A DNA stretch of 64,000 bases from Negadavirga shengliensis (GCF_042652345.1 NZ_JBHSJJ010000007.1:288191-352190); one strand, 5' to 3'; shown: positions 15,466 to 25,345, counted from the first letter of the stretch. Translations and numbers: made by a program. Notes: generated by a model not told the origin, from the letters alone.

Positions 15466-17829
15466 ATGAACATCCAAGAATTTTTAAAAGAAGATATAGA
15501 CCTGCAAAAGTCTTCTTCTGTCTCGCCAATATTCTATATCAAAAAATACTGGAGATATTGGTATTTGTTATTGATAGGTGGCCTGGTGTGTGTTGGAATG
15601 GCCTTCGTATACCTGTATTATACACCCGACCAATACGAAATTCAAACCACCATAATGATCAATACCAGCGGGGAGAAAAAGGGGGAGTTTTCAAACAACG
15701 CCGTGTTGGATGATCTGGAAGGTTACCAATCCTCCAAAATAATCGAAAACGAAATCGAGGTGCTGACTTCGGTCTCAATAATGAGAAGCGTATTGGAAGA
15801 GCTGTCCCTTTACAATTTTTATTACGTGGAAAATGGATATCACCGGTTCCGTGAAATATACGGAGAGGAAGTGCCGTTTCGAATCGAATTTCATGAGTTG
15901 AGCGCCAGACCCCAGTCAAAAGGGGGAATGTTCAAATTCATCATTCAAGACCACGAAGGTTTCATCATTGAGCAGGAGAACGGAAAAAAAAGCCAGCACA
16001 AATTCGGTGAGAGACTCAAAAATTTTTATGGGGAATTTACCGTCACCGCCAAACCCGAGATTGGAGACGCGGCCCACCGTGAGGTATATGTTTCGTTTAA
16101 CAATGTAAGAGAGTTGGCTTTTGAATACAGTGACAATATCTCCGCAGAGTCTATCAACAAACTGGCCACGGTAATTTCCCTTTCCCTGGTAGAGGCGATC
16201 CCGGAAAAGGGTGAAGACATCCTGACCAAACTGGTAGACGTGTACAATAGAGAAGCTTTGAAAAACCTGAATTCCACTGCTGCCAACACGTTGACTTTTA
16301 TCGATGAGCAGATGGCCAGCTTGACGGCGGAATTAGCGGAAATTGAATTGGCGGCCGAAAAATATAAAAATGAACATTCGATTTCCGATCTGAGCTCCGA
16401 ATCCCAGTTATACCTGGAAAGTTCAAGAACTGTAAAACAGCAGCTTTCAGAATACAATATCAAGGCAGAAGTTTTGAACTCACTGGAAGAGAACCTGAAA
16501 AACGACGGAAACGCCAATAAAATGGTACAGAGTTCTCTTTTAATAGAAGATGCAACCCTATCGGATTTAGTCAGAAAATTCAATGAACTACAAAGGGAAA
16601 GACAAAGGCTGCTTAATGCCACCACCCCTGGTAACCCTATCATCAAAAACCTGGATGAGCAGCTCACCGGATTAAAAGACGATATCCTGGACAATATTCA
16701 AAGCAACAAACGCAGCCTGGAAATAGCTAAGAGAAGTCTTGAGGACAACGCCGGCAAAATAGAACGCCGGGCCAATAGGGTTCCCCAAATCGAACGGGAA
16801 CTCCTCAACATCACCAGGCAGCAGGCTACAAAACAGGAAAATTACCTGTACCTGATGAAAAAACGTGAGGAATCTGTCCTGTCCTTGGCGGCTACCACCA
16901 TTTCCAATGCAAGAATCATTGACCCCGCAATGGCCAGTCTGTACCCTGTACGCCCCCTGAAAAAAATCGTTTTGGCTTTTTCTGTCATATTGGGATTTGG
17001 CCTTCCTATAGGATTCATTTACCTTAAAGAAAGATTCTACGGAAAAATCGGCCAAAAAAGCGACCTTGAAGCCTTGACCAGGGTACCCATTATGGGAGAA
17101 ATATCCCATGGAAGAAAAAAGGAACTTACGCTGTACACGCCTAGTCAAAAAACTTTGATCGGAGAACAGGTAAATCTGATATGGTCGAATATGAAATTCG
17201 CGACGCTTCGAAAACCCAATCAGGTTATCCTCACCACTTCAAGTATCGGTGGGGAAGGGAAAACTTTTTTCAGTATAAATCTGGCCCGTGTTCTAAGTCT
17301 TTCCGGAAAAAAAGTGGCCCTTCTGGAATTTGATCTGCGGAAACCAGCCCTGTTAAAAAGCCTTAACATCAAAACGAAAACCGGTATAACCGATTATCTG
17401 CGGGATGAAAGCTGCCCGGTACGGGATGTCTTAAACATGTCTGATATCAATCCCAATATTTTCCTGGTGGGTGCCGGACATATTCCCAACAACCCTATGC
17501 AGGTCATGAACAGTCCCAGAATAGAAACCCTGATCCAGGAATTGAAGGAAAGCTTTGATTATGTCATCATAGACAGCGCTCCTATCGGCTTGGTTGCTGA
17601 TGCTTACGCCCTGTCCCCCTATGTGGATATCCTTGTCTATATGGTAAGGTATTATTACACAGAACCTTCCCACATAAAACTGCTGAATGAAATAGAAAAA
17701 CATGAAAAGTTCAAAAACCCCATGGTGGTATTGAATGATGCTAAAGCGGAACACCACTACGCCTATGGATATGGATACTATTATGGTGAAAAAACAGGTA
17801 GGGGAAACGGTAAAGTGCACGTCTCATAA
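15466..17829 (+). CDS. wzc: Polysaccharide co-polymerase / bacterial tyrosine kinase (Wzc-like), locus 1
   Basis: Inner-membrane protein controlling chain length and export of Wzy-dependent polysaccharide. The 787-residue protein has a TM helix at about 33-53, a periplasmic Wzz-type domain with long coiled coils (about 270-480), a second TM at about 500-520, and a cytoplasmic BY-kinase domain: Walker A GGEGKT near residue 595, Walker A' LLEFDLRKP near 624, Walker B VIIDSAP near 698. It ends in a tyrosine cluster (YAYGYGYYYG, about 764-773), the autophosphorylation tail. In Walker A' the first conserved Asp is Glu. It is the first gene of locus 1. No Wza partner is seen nearby. Confidence 0.92.
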   Translation: MNIQEFLKEDIDLQKSSSVSPIFYIKKYWRYWYLLLIGGLVCVGMAFVYLYYTPDQYEIQTTIMINTSGEKKGEFSNNAVLDDLEGYQSSKIIENEIEVLTSVSIMRSVLEELSLYNFYYVENGYHRFREIYGEEVPFRIEFHELSARPQSKGGMFKFIIQDHEGFIIEQENGKKSQHKFGERLKNFYGEFTVTAKPEIGDAAHREVYVSFNNVRELAFEYSDNISAESINKLATVISLSLVEAIPEKGEDILTKLVDVYNREALKNLNSTAANTLTFIDEQMASLTAELAEIELAAEKYKNEHSISDLSSESQLYLESSRTVKQQLSEYNIKAEVLNSLEENLKNDGNANKMVQSSLLIEDATLSDLVRKFNELQRERQRLLNATTPGNPIIKNLDEQLTGLKDDILDNIQSNKRSLEIAKRSLEDNAGKIERRANRVPQIERELLNITRQQATKQENYLYLMKKREESVLSLAATTISNARIIDPAMASLYPVRPLKKIVLAFSVILGFGLPIGFIYLKERFYGKIGQKSDLEALTRVPIMGEISHGRKKELTLYTPSQKTLIGEQVNLIWSNMKFATLRKPNQVILTTSSIGGEGKTFFSINLARVLSLSGKKVALLEFDLRKPALLKSLNIKTKTGITDYLRDESCPVRDVLNMSDINPNIFLVGAGHIPNNPMQVMNSPRIETLIQELKESFDYVIIDSAPIGLVADAYALSPYVDILVYMVRYYYTEPSHIKLLNEIEKHEKFKNPMVVLNDAKAEHHYAYGYGYYYGEKTGRGNGKVHVS

Positions 17830-17880
17830 CGCCCTCTCTTTGAGATCTTCCATATATTTTTAACCAAAAACCTTGAACTA

Positions 17881-18771
17881 ATGAAACACGCCGTTTTGGT
17901 TTTAGCCTATAAAAACATCCATCACCTTTCTGAATATATTCAGTTTCTGGATGAAGATTTTCTGTTTTACATACATATTGACAAAAAAAGCCTGATCAGC
18001 AAGGAAGAACAGGCTGCACTCTTCAATCATAAAAATGTTGTTTTTATATCCAGGAAATACAAGGTGAACTGGGGCGGCGTGAATTTCCTGAAAGCCATGC
18101 TTCACTTAGGAAAAGAGGCGCTGAAAAACAAAGAGGTGGGTTATATCCACAGTGTCAGCGGACAACACTTCCCGATAAAAACTGCTTTTGAAATCAAAAA
18201 CTTCTTTCATGAGAATGCCGGAAAGGAATTTATGGAATTTTTTCGTCTGCCTACAGAAAGGTGGGCCCATGGCGGTCTTAACCGGGTAGAATATTACAAT
18301 TTGTATGACACTTTTAACTCAAAAACCACCACGGGCTTTAAAGCCATAAAGCTGGCCCTTATTCTACAAAGGCTGTTGAGGATCAAAAGGAAACCCTTAA
18401 AGGATTTCCCTGTTTTATACGGGGGCTCTGCCTGGTGGTCCTTCAGCGCAGCATGTCTGGCGTATACCGTAGATTATGCAGAATCCCATCCAGCATCCAT
18501 GAAACGGCTTGAATATACCCTCTGCGCGGAAGAAATGTTTTTCCAAACCGTCATCATGAATTCCCCATTTAAAGCTTCGGTGGTAAACGACAACTTAACC
18601 CTCGTCTGTTGGGAATTCAGGAACGGAAATAGCCCTGCCACTTTGGATAATTCCGATTTTCAAAACCTGATGAAATCAGAAAAGCTGTTTGCAAGAAGGT
18701 TTGATTATCCTGTTTCAAAGGAGTTGATGACGTTGCTGAAAGAAGAACTGAACAAGAAAATCAACGCCTGA
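17881..18771 (+). CDS. GT14-type (core-2/I-branching-like) glycosyltransferase
   Basis: A 296-residue protein of the beta-1,6-N-acetylglucosaminyltransferase/xylosyltransferase-like family. Family features: HAVLVLAYKNIHHLSEYI at the N-terminus, the FYIHIDKK strand, VNWGGVNFLKAML, HSVSGQHFPIK, and YGGSAWWSFS followed by the acidic AEEMFFQTVIMNSPF segment. It likely adds a sugar to the growing repeat unit at the cytoplasmic face. A paralog lies at the end of this locus (28941-29921). Donor and acceptor are not deducible. Confidence 0.85.
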   Translation: MKHAVLVLAYKNIHHLSEYIQFLDEDFLFYIHIDKKSLISKEEQAALFNHKNVVFISRKYKVNWGGVNFLKAMLHLGKEALKNKEVGYIHSVSGQHFPIKTAFEIKNFFHENAGKEFMEFFRLPTERWAHGGLNRVEYYNLYDTFNSKTTTGFKAIKLALILQRLLRIKRKPLKDFPVLYGGSAWWSFSAACLAYTVDYAESHPASMKRLEYTLCAEEMFFQTVIMNSPFKASVVNDNLTLVCWEFRNGNSPATLDNSDFQNLMKSEKLFARRFDYPVSKELMTLLKEELNKKINA

Positions 18772-18787
18772 TTTTAATTCCGGAAAA

Positions 18788-20188
18788 GTGCTTAAGAGAA
18801 TCATTCAACATAAGGTTTTTAAAAACTTTTCGTACCTGACAATAGGAAGCGTATTGTCCCAGTTGATCAGCCTGCTGACGGTGCTTAAAATCACCAAAGT
18901 ATTGCATCCGGACGATTATGGACTATATACTTTTATGATTGCCCAAGGAACCCTGTTGCTGACCATAGGGGATTTGGGAATCAGAAACATAGTCATCCGG
19001 TCCATTGCGCGCGATCCTAACAGAACCAATGACTTGGTTTTCAACGGTGCCATTTTACGGATGCTTGCTTTGACTTTATTAAGCGCCATATATCTGGTTT
19101 ACAACTATTATCTCGGAAATCTCAACATTCAGGAACTGGTTTTTGTCTTTTCATTCGCCCTTATTTCCTGCTTCGGAAAGCTTTTTGAAACGGCTTTTTT
19201 AGGACATCAGAAGATGCTCACGCCTTCTCTCATCAATCTCGGTTTTAGTGTCTCATGGTTTCTCTGTGTATACCTGTTGCCCGCCAGCAACATGACGGTG
19301 GAATTTCTATTTTACTCTTTTCTGGGAATCAACCTCCTGAAAAATGCCGCTTTTTACTTCTCTCTCCAAAGACAACATTTGCTGAAAGGGAAAGTCCTGG
19401 GTTTTTGGCATTCTTCCCAAAAACTGCTCAAAGAAAGCTGGCCGTATTTCGCACTGGTATTGGTGATGCTGCCTTTCACCAAACTTTCAAACAATTTCCT
19501 GGATATCAATTCTTCCATCGAACAGATAGGTTTTTTTAATCTATCTGAAAGACTGACCGGGCCCGTTTCATTTGTCTTGGACTTTGCCTTGGTGGCCATT
19601 TTCCCCAACCTCTCCGCCTTGTGGGTTTCCAATAAAGTACAGTTCCGGAATTTTGTCCGTGAAGGATTTAAATATTACATGCTATTGGGCATGATATTGT
19701 GTTTCCTTTTCACCCTGTATGCAAAGGAGCTTTTCGGACTACTGTTCCCGGAAAATTACATGCCCGCGGTGATGGTGTGCCAACTACAGATCTGGTATTT
19801 GTACCTGACCTCTATTGATAGCCTGATAGGAACCATCCTTGGCGCGACAAACAATGAGAAAAAGATCCTGAAGCTGGGCATAGTGAATTCATTGTTTTCC
19901 ACACCTATTCTCTATATCAGCAGTAGTTATGGCGCCTTAGGCCTCGCCTCAGGTATGGTGATTTCCTTTTCATGCTTCCAGTTTTACCTCTGGTACCTAT
20001 TCGGAAAAACACTCAAAATCAAGGTGGAAGACAAAGGTAGAATGTGGATCATTGCGGCGCTGCTATTTGTGTTTTCTTACTTCATTGCAGGGAACTTTGA
20101 TTTTGTCTATAAGGTCTTATTCGGATTATTATCCATCGCCGGAACAGGTTTTTATTTCTCTAGAAATTATTCTTTAGCAAAAGCATAA
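18788..20188 (+). CDS. wzx: Oligosaccharide flippase (Wzx-like), locus 1
   Basis: A 466-residue polytopic protein with about 12 predicted TM helices that flips lipid-linked repeat units across the inner membrane. The N-terminal FSYLTIGSVLSQLISLLTVLK and DDYGLYTFMIAQGTLL are typical of MATE/PST-type flippases. It starts at GTG (18788) preceded by a purine-rich GGAAAA. Its stop overlaps the start of the downstream polymerase by one base, so the two are translationally coupled. The pairing with wzc and wzy defines a Wzx/Wzy-type locus. Confidence 0.88.
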   Translation: MLKRIIQHKVFKNFSYLTIGSVLSQLISLLTVLKITKVLHPDDYGLYTFMIAQGTLLLTIGDLGIRNIVIRSIARDPNRTNDLVFNGAILRMLALTLLSAIYLVYNYYLGNLNIQELVFVFSFALISCFGKLFETAFLGHQKMLTPSLINLGFSVSWFLCVYLLPASNMTVEFLFYSFLGINLLKNAAFYFSLQRQHLLKGKVLGFWHSSQKLLKESWPYFALVLVMLPFTKLSNNFLDINSSIEQIGFFNLSERLTGPVSFVLDFALVAIFPNLSALWVSNKVQFRNFVREGFKYYMLLGMILCFLFTLYAKELFGLLFPENYMPAVMVCQLQIWYLYLTSIDSLIGTILGATNNEKKILKLGIVNSLFSTPILYISSSYGALGLASGMVISFSCFQFYLWYLFGKTLKIKVEDKGRMWIIAALLFVFSYFIAGNFDFVYKVLFGLLSIAGTGFYFSRNYSLAKA

Positions 20189-21444
20189 TGAAAACAAAAC
20201 TCGACATTTTATTTTTATTTGTGCTGGTAATCATCAGCTTGAATTTTTTTGATGCAACGTTCATCAACCCCAAAATCATCAATTACCTCGAATTTTTGGC
20301 AGTGATGGGGACGGTGGCCTTATCGAGTGTATACTTTTTCAAAAGAAAAGGAGGATTTGTACTCCCTGTCCAAATGATATTTTTATCCATCATGTTTTCG
20401 ATGGTCACGGCATATGTATCATGGGGACAGGGTTTCAAGGACAGTCTGATAGAGACTTCGCAGTACATGCTTTGGCCACTGTTCTTCTACTTGTTACATG
20501 CCAAAGTCCCCATAAAGACGATCGAGAAAATCGTGCTTGTTTATGGGACAATCTATGTGCTGCTCTATTTTTATCAGTATGTGCATCCCTATACCGTTAT
20601 ATTCGGCAAACCCATATCCGGTGGGGATGAATTCTCCGAACAACGGGGAGCGATACGGATCGTGTTTCCGGGCGCAGGCATATTCATACTCTCCATTTTT
20701 ATCGCGATAACCAAGATCACAGAACAAGCCAGGCACAAATGGTTTTATATAGGATTTGCCCTGCTCGGTTTGGTCGTCCCCATCATGCAGGTGACCAGGC
20801 AATTTATTGCGGGCGTCTTTCTGATCTATTTTTACCACTTTTTTAAAGGACAGTCCTTTATTCGAAAAACGCTGATTGTCGCTTCCTTTTTGGGTGGCGC
20901 AATCATGCTGCTCAATTCAGATATTCCCATGATCAAAGGGATAATAGAGACACAACAAAGGGATTCAAAACTCGGTCAAAAATATATCCGTGTTTTGGCT
21001 GGGGAATATTTTCTTACGGATTTTTCACCTGATCCACTGAGCAGGGTTTTTGGAAACGGAGCTCCCAACTGGGGAATTTCAAAATACGGAAAATTTGTGG
21101 AGCGCTTAAGCAATAACAAAGAGTATTTTTTATCGGACGTAGGGATCATAGCGGTCTATGCCATGTTTGGAATATTTGCTATCGCAGGCTTCGTCATCAT
21201 GTGGATAAAAAGTTTCACCATTCCCATCCCCAAAAAGTATAATTATGTCAGGTATTACCTTTGGTATTTACTTTTCACAAGTTTTACATGGTATTCTGTA
21301 TACCATTACCATTATGTCATCGCTACCATTTTTGCGCTGTATATCTACCATAAAGCCTATATGGACGATAAAAAACAGAAAGCTTTCAAACTGCTTATAA
21401 AGCGGTCTGCTAAAAGTGAAAAAGAAATAGAAGCTACTGTCTGA
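20188..21444 (+). CDS. wzy: O-antigen/exopolysaccharide polymerase (Wzy-like), locus 1
   Basis: A 418-residue membrane protein with about 10-11 hydrophobic helices and one larger periplasmic loop between about residues 250 and 310 (QQRDSKLGQKYIRVLAGEYF... FGNGAPNWGISKYG), the usual layout of Wzy polymerases, which share little primary sequence. It has arginines in loops (VTRQFIAGVF) like those important in Wzy. Position after wzx and before glycosyltransferases supports the call. An O-antigen ligase is the alternative, less likely with a Wzc-type locus. Confidence 0.8.
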   Translation: MKTKLDILFLFVLVIISLNFFDATFINPKIINYLEFLAVMGTVALSSVYFFKRKGGFVLPVQMIFLSIMFSMVTAYVSWGQGFKDSLIETSQYMLWPLFFYLLHAKVPIKTIEKIVLVYGTIYVLLYFYQYVHPYTVIFGKPISGGDEFSEQRGAIRIVFPGAGIFILSIFIAITKITEQARHKWFYIGFALLGLVVPIMQVTRQFIAGVFLIYFYHFFKGQSFIRKTLIVASFLGGAIMLLNSDIPMIKGIIETQQRDSKLGQKYIRVLAGEYFLTDFSPDPLSRVFGNGAPNWGISKYGKFVERLSNNKEYFLSDVGIIAVYAMFGIFAIAGFVIMWIKSFTIPIPKKYNYVRYYLWYLLFTSFTWYSVYHYHYVIATIFALYIYHKAYMDDKKQKAFKLLIKRSAKSEKEIEATV

Positions 21445-21464
21445 CACCAGGAACATTCTTTTAA

Positions 21465-22496
21465 TTGGATATGAAAGCACCTATTTTATCGGTAGTAATG
21501 CCCGTTTACAACGGGGAAAAATATCTCAAGGAGGCCATAGATTGTGTCTTGATCCAAACTTTTGAAGATTTTGAGTTGATCATTATAGACGATGGTTCAA
21601 GGGACAATTCAGCCGCCATTATCGGGGAGTACAAAGACGTAAGGATCCGGTATTTAAAAAACGACAGAAACAGGGGAATTGCCTATACCCGAAACAGGGG
21701 ATTGCAGGAGGCCAGGGGTGAATATCTGGCATGGATGGATTGCGATGATCTCATTTCCCCCGACAGATTCGAACTACAACTGGATTTCCTGGAGAAGCAT
21801 CCCCGGTTTGGCATATGTGGCACCTGGCTTACCCGGTTTGATGAGACAAAATCCGAAGTGGCAAAATCACCCACAGACCCGGAACTGATCAAAGCCACTT
21901 TGCTGTTCAAACCGGCAGTCTGGAATGCCACAGCCATGTATAGATTGTCCTGGGTTAGAGCAGCAGGTCTATCATTTGACACACGATTGACGGTGGCTGA
22001 GGATTATGACTTTTATTATGAAGCAAGTAAACATTTTCCGATGGCCAACCTTCCACTTTCCCTGTATCAATACAGAGATTCAGAATCCAGCATTATGAGA
22101 TCCTTCGAGCATGAGGAGGAAAAAAGTCTGGCGATACATAAAATTATCTATGAAAAGGCTCTCCGGGATATGGGTGTAAATGCTACGGGCCAGCAACTTC
22201 AGCTTCATAGAAGGATTGGCTCCACCTACCTTTTCGAAACATTACAGGATTTTGAATCGGCGTTTCAGTGGTTAAAATACCTACAGAAAAAAAACGATGG
22301 GCCTGGGGTTTATGATCCGGTTGTTTTTTCCCGTGCCTTGGGTAACATGTTTTTCTTCATCAGCAAAAAAGCTTCACAGGTAGGGGTACGGGCTTTTTTC
22401 TTCTACATGAAAAAAAGAAAAGACTTCCATACAGTAAGCAATTATATGGTTCTCAAGCTGCTGATCAGATGCTTGATAAAATACCGCCGGTTTTAA
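21465..22496 (+). CDS. Family 2 glycosyltransferase (GT-A)
   Basis: A 343-residue GT2 enzyme. N-terminal LSVVMPVYNGEKYLKEAI, the nucleotide-binding LIIIDDGSRDNSA and a DxD-like WMDCDD (metal/donor binding) followed by DRFELQLDFLEKHP are diagnostic. The C-terminal third is helical and basic, suggesting peripheral membrane contact. It acts in the cytoplasm on a lipid-linked acceptor. Specificity unknown. It follows wzy by 20 bases on the same strand. Confidence 0.9.
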   Translation: MDMKAPILSVVMPVYNGEKYLKEAIDCVLIQTFEDFELIIIDDGSRDNSAAIIGEYKDVRIRYLKNDRNRGIAYTRNRGLQEARGEYLAWMDCDDLISPDRFELQLDFLEKHPRFGICGTWLTRFDETKSEVAKSPTDPELIKATLLFKPAVWNATAMYRLSWVRAAGLSFDTRLTVAEDYDFYYEASKHFPMANLPLSLYQYRDSESSIMRSFEHEEEKSLAIHKIIYEKALRDMGVNATGQQLQLHRRIGSTYLFETLQDFESAFQWLKYLQKKNDGPGVYDPVVFSRALGNMFFFISKKASQVGVRAFFFYMKKRKDFHTVSNYMVLKLLIRCLIKYRRF

Positions 22497-22520
22497 AAAG
22501 GATTTGATTTTTCTGTACAA

Positions 22521-23642
22521 ATGTCTAAAAAAGAAAAAGTGAAAAAACTATTGATTGCCACCAAAGCACAATATGGATACCATGTAGATCCCTACAAATA
22601 CGGATATTATATAAAAGAGAGTTATGAAATCACTCATATAAGTTGGGATTTCGGTTTACCGAGAGCTCCGGAAAAGGGATTGAAAACCATATACATTTCC
22701 CGGAAGGGTAACAAAATACTGCGTTACTACAGGTTTCTTAAAGAAATCCACAGGGAAATCCGATCGCAGTCCTATGATATCGTGTTTATGGTATATTTTG
22801 CGGGATGTTCCCTTATAAAGCTGCTTAATCCCGGAAAAACATTCAATATCGACATCCGGACCGCTACGGATACCAAAAACGAAACCGTTAACTTTTTAAA
22901 AGATGCCTTATTAAAATGGGAATGCGCCCGATTTGAACACCTTACTATCCTCAGTCATGGCCTGGCAGAGAGATTGGGGATGAGGAATTACCATTATCTG
23001 CCTTTGGGAGGTGAGCCCTTTTGTAAAAAGGATAAAAATTTTGAAAAGGCCCATTTTCTCTATGTAGGAACATTGGAAAACAGGAATCTCATCACTTTTG
23101 TCAGGGGGTTTCACCGGTTTTTAAAAGTGGATGAGGCTTCCAACGCCTCCACTTTGCTGACGATCATTGGCGACGGGCCAGGAAATGAACTCGCGGAAAT
23201 CCGGGATTATATCCATCAACATGCTTTGGAAAAACATATTGTGACCACGGGATATATCCAAAACGACAATTTATCCGCCCATTTTGACCTTGCCAATATA
23301 GGGGTCTCTTTTGTGCCTATGACGCCCTATTATGACCACCAACCCCCTACCAAAACCTATGAGTATTTGCTGTCAGGCATGCCTGTACTGGCCACCGCCA
23401 CCACGGAAAACAGGAAAATCATCGATGAATCCTGTGGGGTCCTGATGAGAGATGATGAAGAGGCTGTTGCTGCAGGCCTTGAGGAAATCGTAAAAAAACT
23501 TGGCCATTTTGATTCCCGCACCATCAGAATGCGGTGCCGCGAAAGTGCTTGGTCCAATATCTCACAAAAGAACCTTAAACCTTATTTGGATTCGCTCTCA
23601 TCGCCAGCAGATTTTTCCTTCCATTCCCAATTACAGGCTTAA
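22521..23642 (+). CDS. GT4-like glycosyltransferase (GT-B)
   Basis: A 373-residue GT-B protein. The N-terminal half is divergent. The C-terminal donor domain is recognisable: HFLYVGTLENRNLITFVRGF, TIIGDGPGNELAEIRDYI, TTGYIQNDNLSAHF and PPTKTYEYLLSGMPVLATA, which resembles the family 4 E-x7-E region. It probably transfers a sugar in repeat-unit assembly. A short spacer with hairpin and palindrome elements follows before the next gene. Confidence 0.82.
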   Translation: MSKKEKVKKLLIATKAQYGYHVDPYKYGYYIKESYEITHISWDFGLPRAPEKGLKTIYISRKGNKILRYYRFLKEIHREIRSQSYDIVFMVYFAGCSLIKLLNPGKTFNIDIRTATDTKNETVNFLKDALLKWECARFEHLTILSHGLAERLGMRNYHYLPLGGEPFCKKDKNFEKAHFLYVGTLENRNLITFVRGFHRFLKVDEASNASTLLTIIGDGPGNELAEIRDYIHQHALEKHIVTTGYIQNDNLSAHFDLANIGVSFVPMTPYYDHQPPTKTYEYLLSGMPVLATATTENRKIIDESCGVLMRDDEEAVAAGLEEIVKKLGHFDSRTIRMRCRESAWSNISQKNLKPYLDSLSSPADFSFHSQLQA

Positions 23643-23664
23643 AAAACCAAGTCATGAAATCGAC

Positions 23665-23714
23665 ATGATTAAAATAATCATTAGATACACAGGGCAATGA
23701 TTATTTTAGTCATC
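23665..23714. repeat. Long hairpin (about 18-bp stem, one mismatch)
   Basis: AAAATAATCATT (23671-23682) and AATGATTATTTT (23696-23707) pair perfectly, and the flanks extend the stem to about 18 bp with one mismatch. It sits between two glycosyltransferase genes inside the operon, adjacent to the palindrome at 23717. Confidence 0.65.
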
Positions 23715-23716
23715 AT

Positions 23717-23734
23717 CCCGAAAGCTTTCGGGAC
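23717..23734. repeat. Palindromic repeat TCCCGAAAGCTTTCGGGA
   Basis: A perfect 18-bp palindrome. The flanks (CATGAAATCGACATGA upstream, TGACCATTGAAAAACAA... downstream) reappear around a different palindrome at 28741-28935. This suggests a dispersed intergenic repeat family. Confidence 0.7.
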
Positions 23735-23766
23735 CATCTGACCATTGAAAAACAAAATATAAACAG

Positions 23767-24822
23767 ATGAAAGATTTACCTTTGAATATTTTGTATGTTA
23801 CCAACATGTATCCTGCTCCCGAGCATCCTGTGGATGGCATCTTTATTCAGGAACAAATCAAGGACATTTCCGAACTGCTACCGATAAAACATGAAGTGTT
23901 TCTGATAGATTCTGTCTACAGGGGGAAAAAAGAATACATCAAATCTTTGTTCAGGATTCCCAGGAAAATAAAATCAGGAAAGTACGACCTTATCCATATT
24001 CATTATGGATTGTCGGGGCTTTTTCTTCTTCTGTTTCGTCCGAAAACAAAGGTTTTTCTAACACTCCACGGCAGTGATATCCAGAAAAGGGAGAAGAACG
24101 GTTGGCAGGTATGGCTTACAAAAAAGATCCTTCATAAAGCCGACAAAGTATTTGTCCAAAACCAAGCCATGAAGGATCTGGTACTTCCCTTTAACCCTAA
24201 GGTAGAGGTTTTGACCTGCGGCATAAATTCTGATTTTTTCAAACCTGTCAATGGTTTTAAGAAGACACCCCATACGAAATTGGTTGTTTTTCCCAGCAGC
24301 CCGTCACGGGAAGTAAAAAACTTTCCGCTGTTCACAGAGGTGTTAAAGAGGGCAAATGAGGCGTCCACCTGCAAAATAGAACATGCCTGTGTGGATAATC
24401 TGGACAGAGACGAAGTGAGAACACTTCTGAACAAAGCGGACTGCCTGTTGATGACCTCAAAGACAGAAGGGTCTCCCCAGGTAATCAAGGAGGCTTTGTC
24501 CTGCAACCTTCCCGTGGTCTCTGTTCCCGTTGGAGATGTGGCAGAAATCACCGATGGCATTCCAAACTGCTACGTCGCGGCTTCCCACAATCCAACGGAA
24601 TTGTCGGATCTCCTTGTAAAAGCCCTGGTAAGGAAACCCGACAATATCAGAAGCAGCTTTTTGAGCAAAACAAAATATAACCACAAATCCATCGCTCAAA
24701 AGCTTGCCTCTCATTATTCAGCACTTCATCCCGGCAATAGTAGGGTTCCTTTTGCGAAACCGGAGCCAATTTTAATGCCGGTAAATAGCGGGGAAAGCTT
24801 ATCCCAAAATATCAAATTTTAA
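23767..24822 (+). CDS. GT4 glycosyltransferase
   Basis: A 351-residue GT-B enzyme. N-terminal acceptor domain: YVTNMYPAPEHPVDGIFIQEQ, typical of GT4, and LTLHGSDI. C-terminal donor domain: FPSSPSREVKNFPLF and the E-x7-E motif in TEGSPQVIKEALSCNLPVVS, followed by VGDVAEI. It resembles the GT4 encoded at 40884 in locus 2 in motif wording, so the two loci may add a common sugar. Donor unknown. Confidence 0.9.
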   Translation: MKDLPLNILYVTNMYPAPEHPVDGIFIQEQIKDISELLPIKHEVFLIDSVYRGKKEYIKSLFRIPRKIKSGKYDLIHIHYGLSGLFLLLFRPKTKVFLTLHGSDIQKREKNGWQVWLTKKILHKADKVFVQNQAMKDLVLPFNPKVEVLTCGINSDFFKPVNGFKKTPHTKLVVFPSSPSREVKNFPLFTEVLKRANEASTCKIEHACVDNLDRDEVRTLLNKADCLLMTSKTEGSPQVIKEALSCNLPVVSVPVGDVAEITDGIPNCYVAASHNPTELSDLLVKALVRKPDNIRSSFLSKTKYNHKSIAQKLASHYSALHPGNSRVPFAKPEPILMPVNSGESLSQNIKF

Positions 24823-24856
24823 AAGCAATAAGAAATCAACACAAACAGGCTTCATC

Positions 24857-25345
24857 ATGAAAAATCAACTAAAGAAAAAGAAGATCATTTTAATTTGCTC
24901 AGACGGAGGTCATCTTGCGCAGATAATGGAACTGAAGGAATGGTTTACCAAGTATGATTATTTGTTGGTAACAGAAAAGGCTCCCTCCACCCTTCCTTAT
25001 GCGGAACATTATAATATCAAGTTTCTCAAGGGTCGTTCCAAAGGAAAAAAGAGGAGTATAGGGTTCTTCATTAACGTTCTCGTGAATTTTATACTTACGG
25101 TAAAAATATTGCTGACCCATTTTCCAAAAGCCATCATCACGACAGGTAGCCACACGGCAGTACCCATGTGTGTTCTCGGCAAGCTGTTTCGCGCCAAAAT
25201 CATATGGATCCTCTCTTATGCCAGGGTAAAATCCAGGGCGTTTTCCGCTGATTTGATTTATCCCATTGCGGATAAATTCATCATACAATGGCCAGAACCC
25301 CAAAAGTTCTATAAAAAAGCCATCTATTTGGGAAGCATCTACTGA
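24857..25345 (+). CDS. pssD: PssD/Alg14-like glycosyltransferase subunit
   Basis: A 162-residue homolog of Alg14/PssD, the membrane-anchoring acceptor half of a split GT-B enzyme. It shows the nucleotide-sugar-transferase start IILICSDGGHLAQIMEL, a hydrophobic segment (VLVNFILTVKILL, about 75-87) and TTGSHTAVPMCVLGKLF. The C-terminal partner is encoded next (25407-25886); together they form the active enzyme, which in rhizobia and streptococci transfers a hexose or hexuronic acid to the lipid-linked acceptor. The exact sugar is not deducible. Confidence 0.88.
   Translation: MKNQLKKKKIILICSDGGHLAQIMELKEWFTKYDYLLVTEKAPSTLPYAEHYNIKFLKGRSKGKKRSIGFFINVLVNFILTVKILLTHFPKAIITTGSHTAVPMCVLGKLFRAKIIWILSYARVKSRAFSADLIYPIADKFIIQWPEPQKFYKKAIYLGSIY

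Noticed and set aside
15258..15473. 71-codon minus-strand frame in the locus 1 leader
   Set aside because: It overlaps the wzc start, covers the leader hairpins and resembles no known protein; the hairpin content explains the region better.
16026..16694. 222-codon minus-strand frame inside the first wzc gene
   Set aside because: Shadow of the coiled-coil coding region; Ser/Leu-rich antisense composition and no homology recognised.
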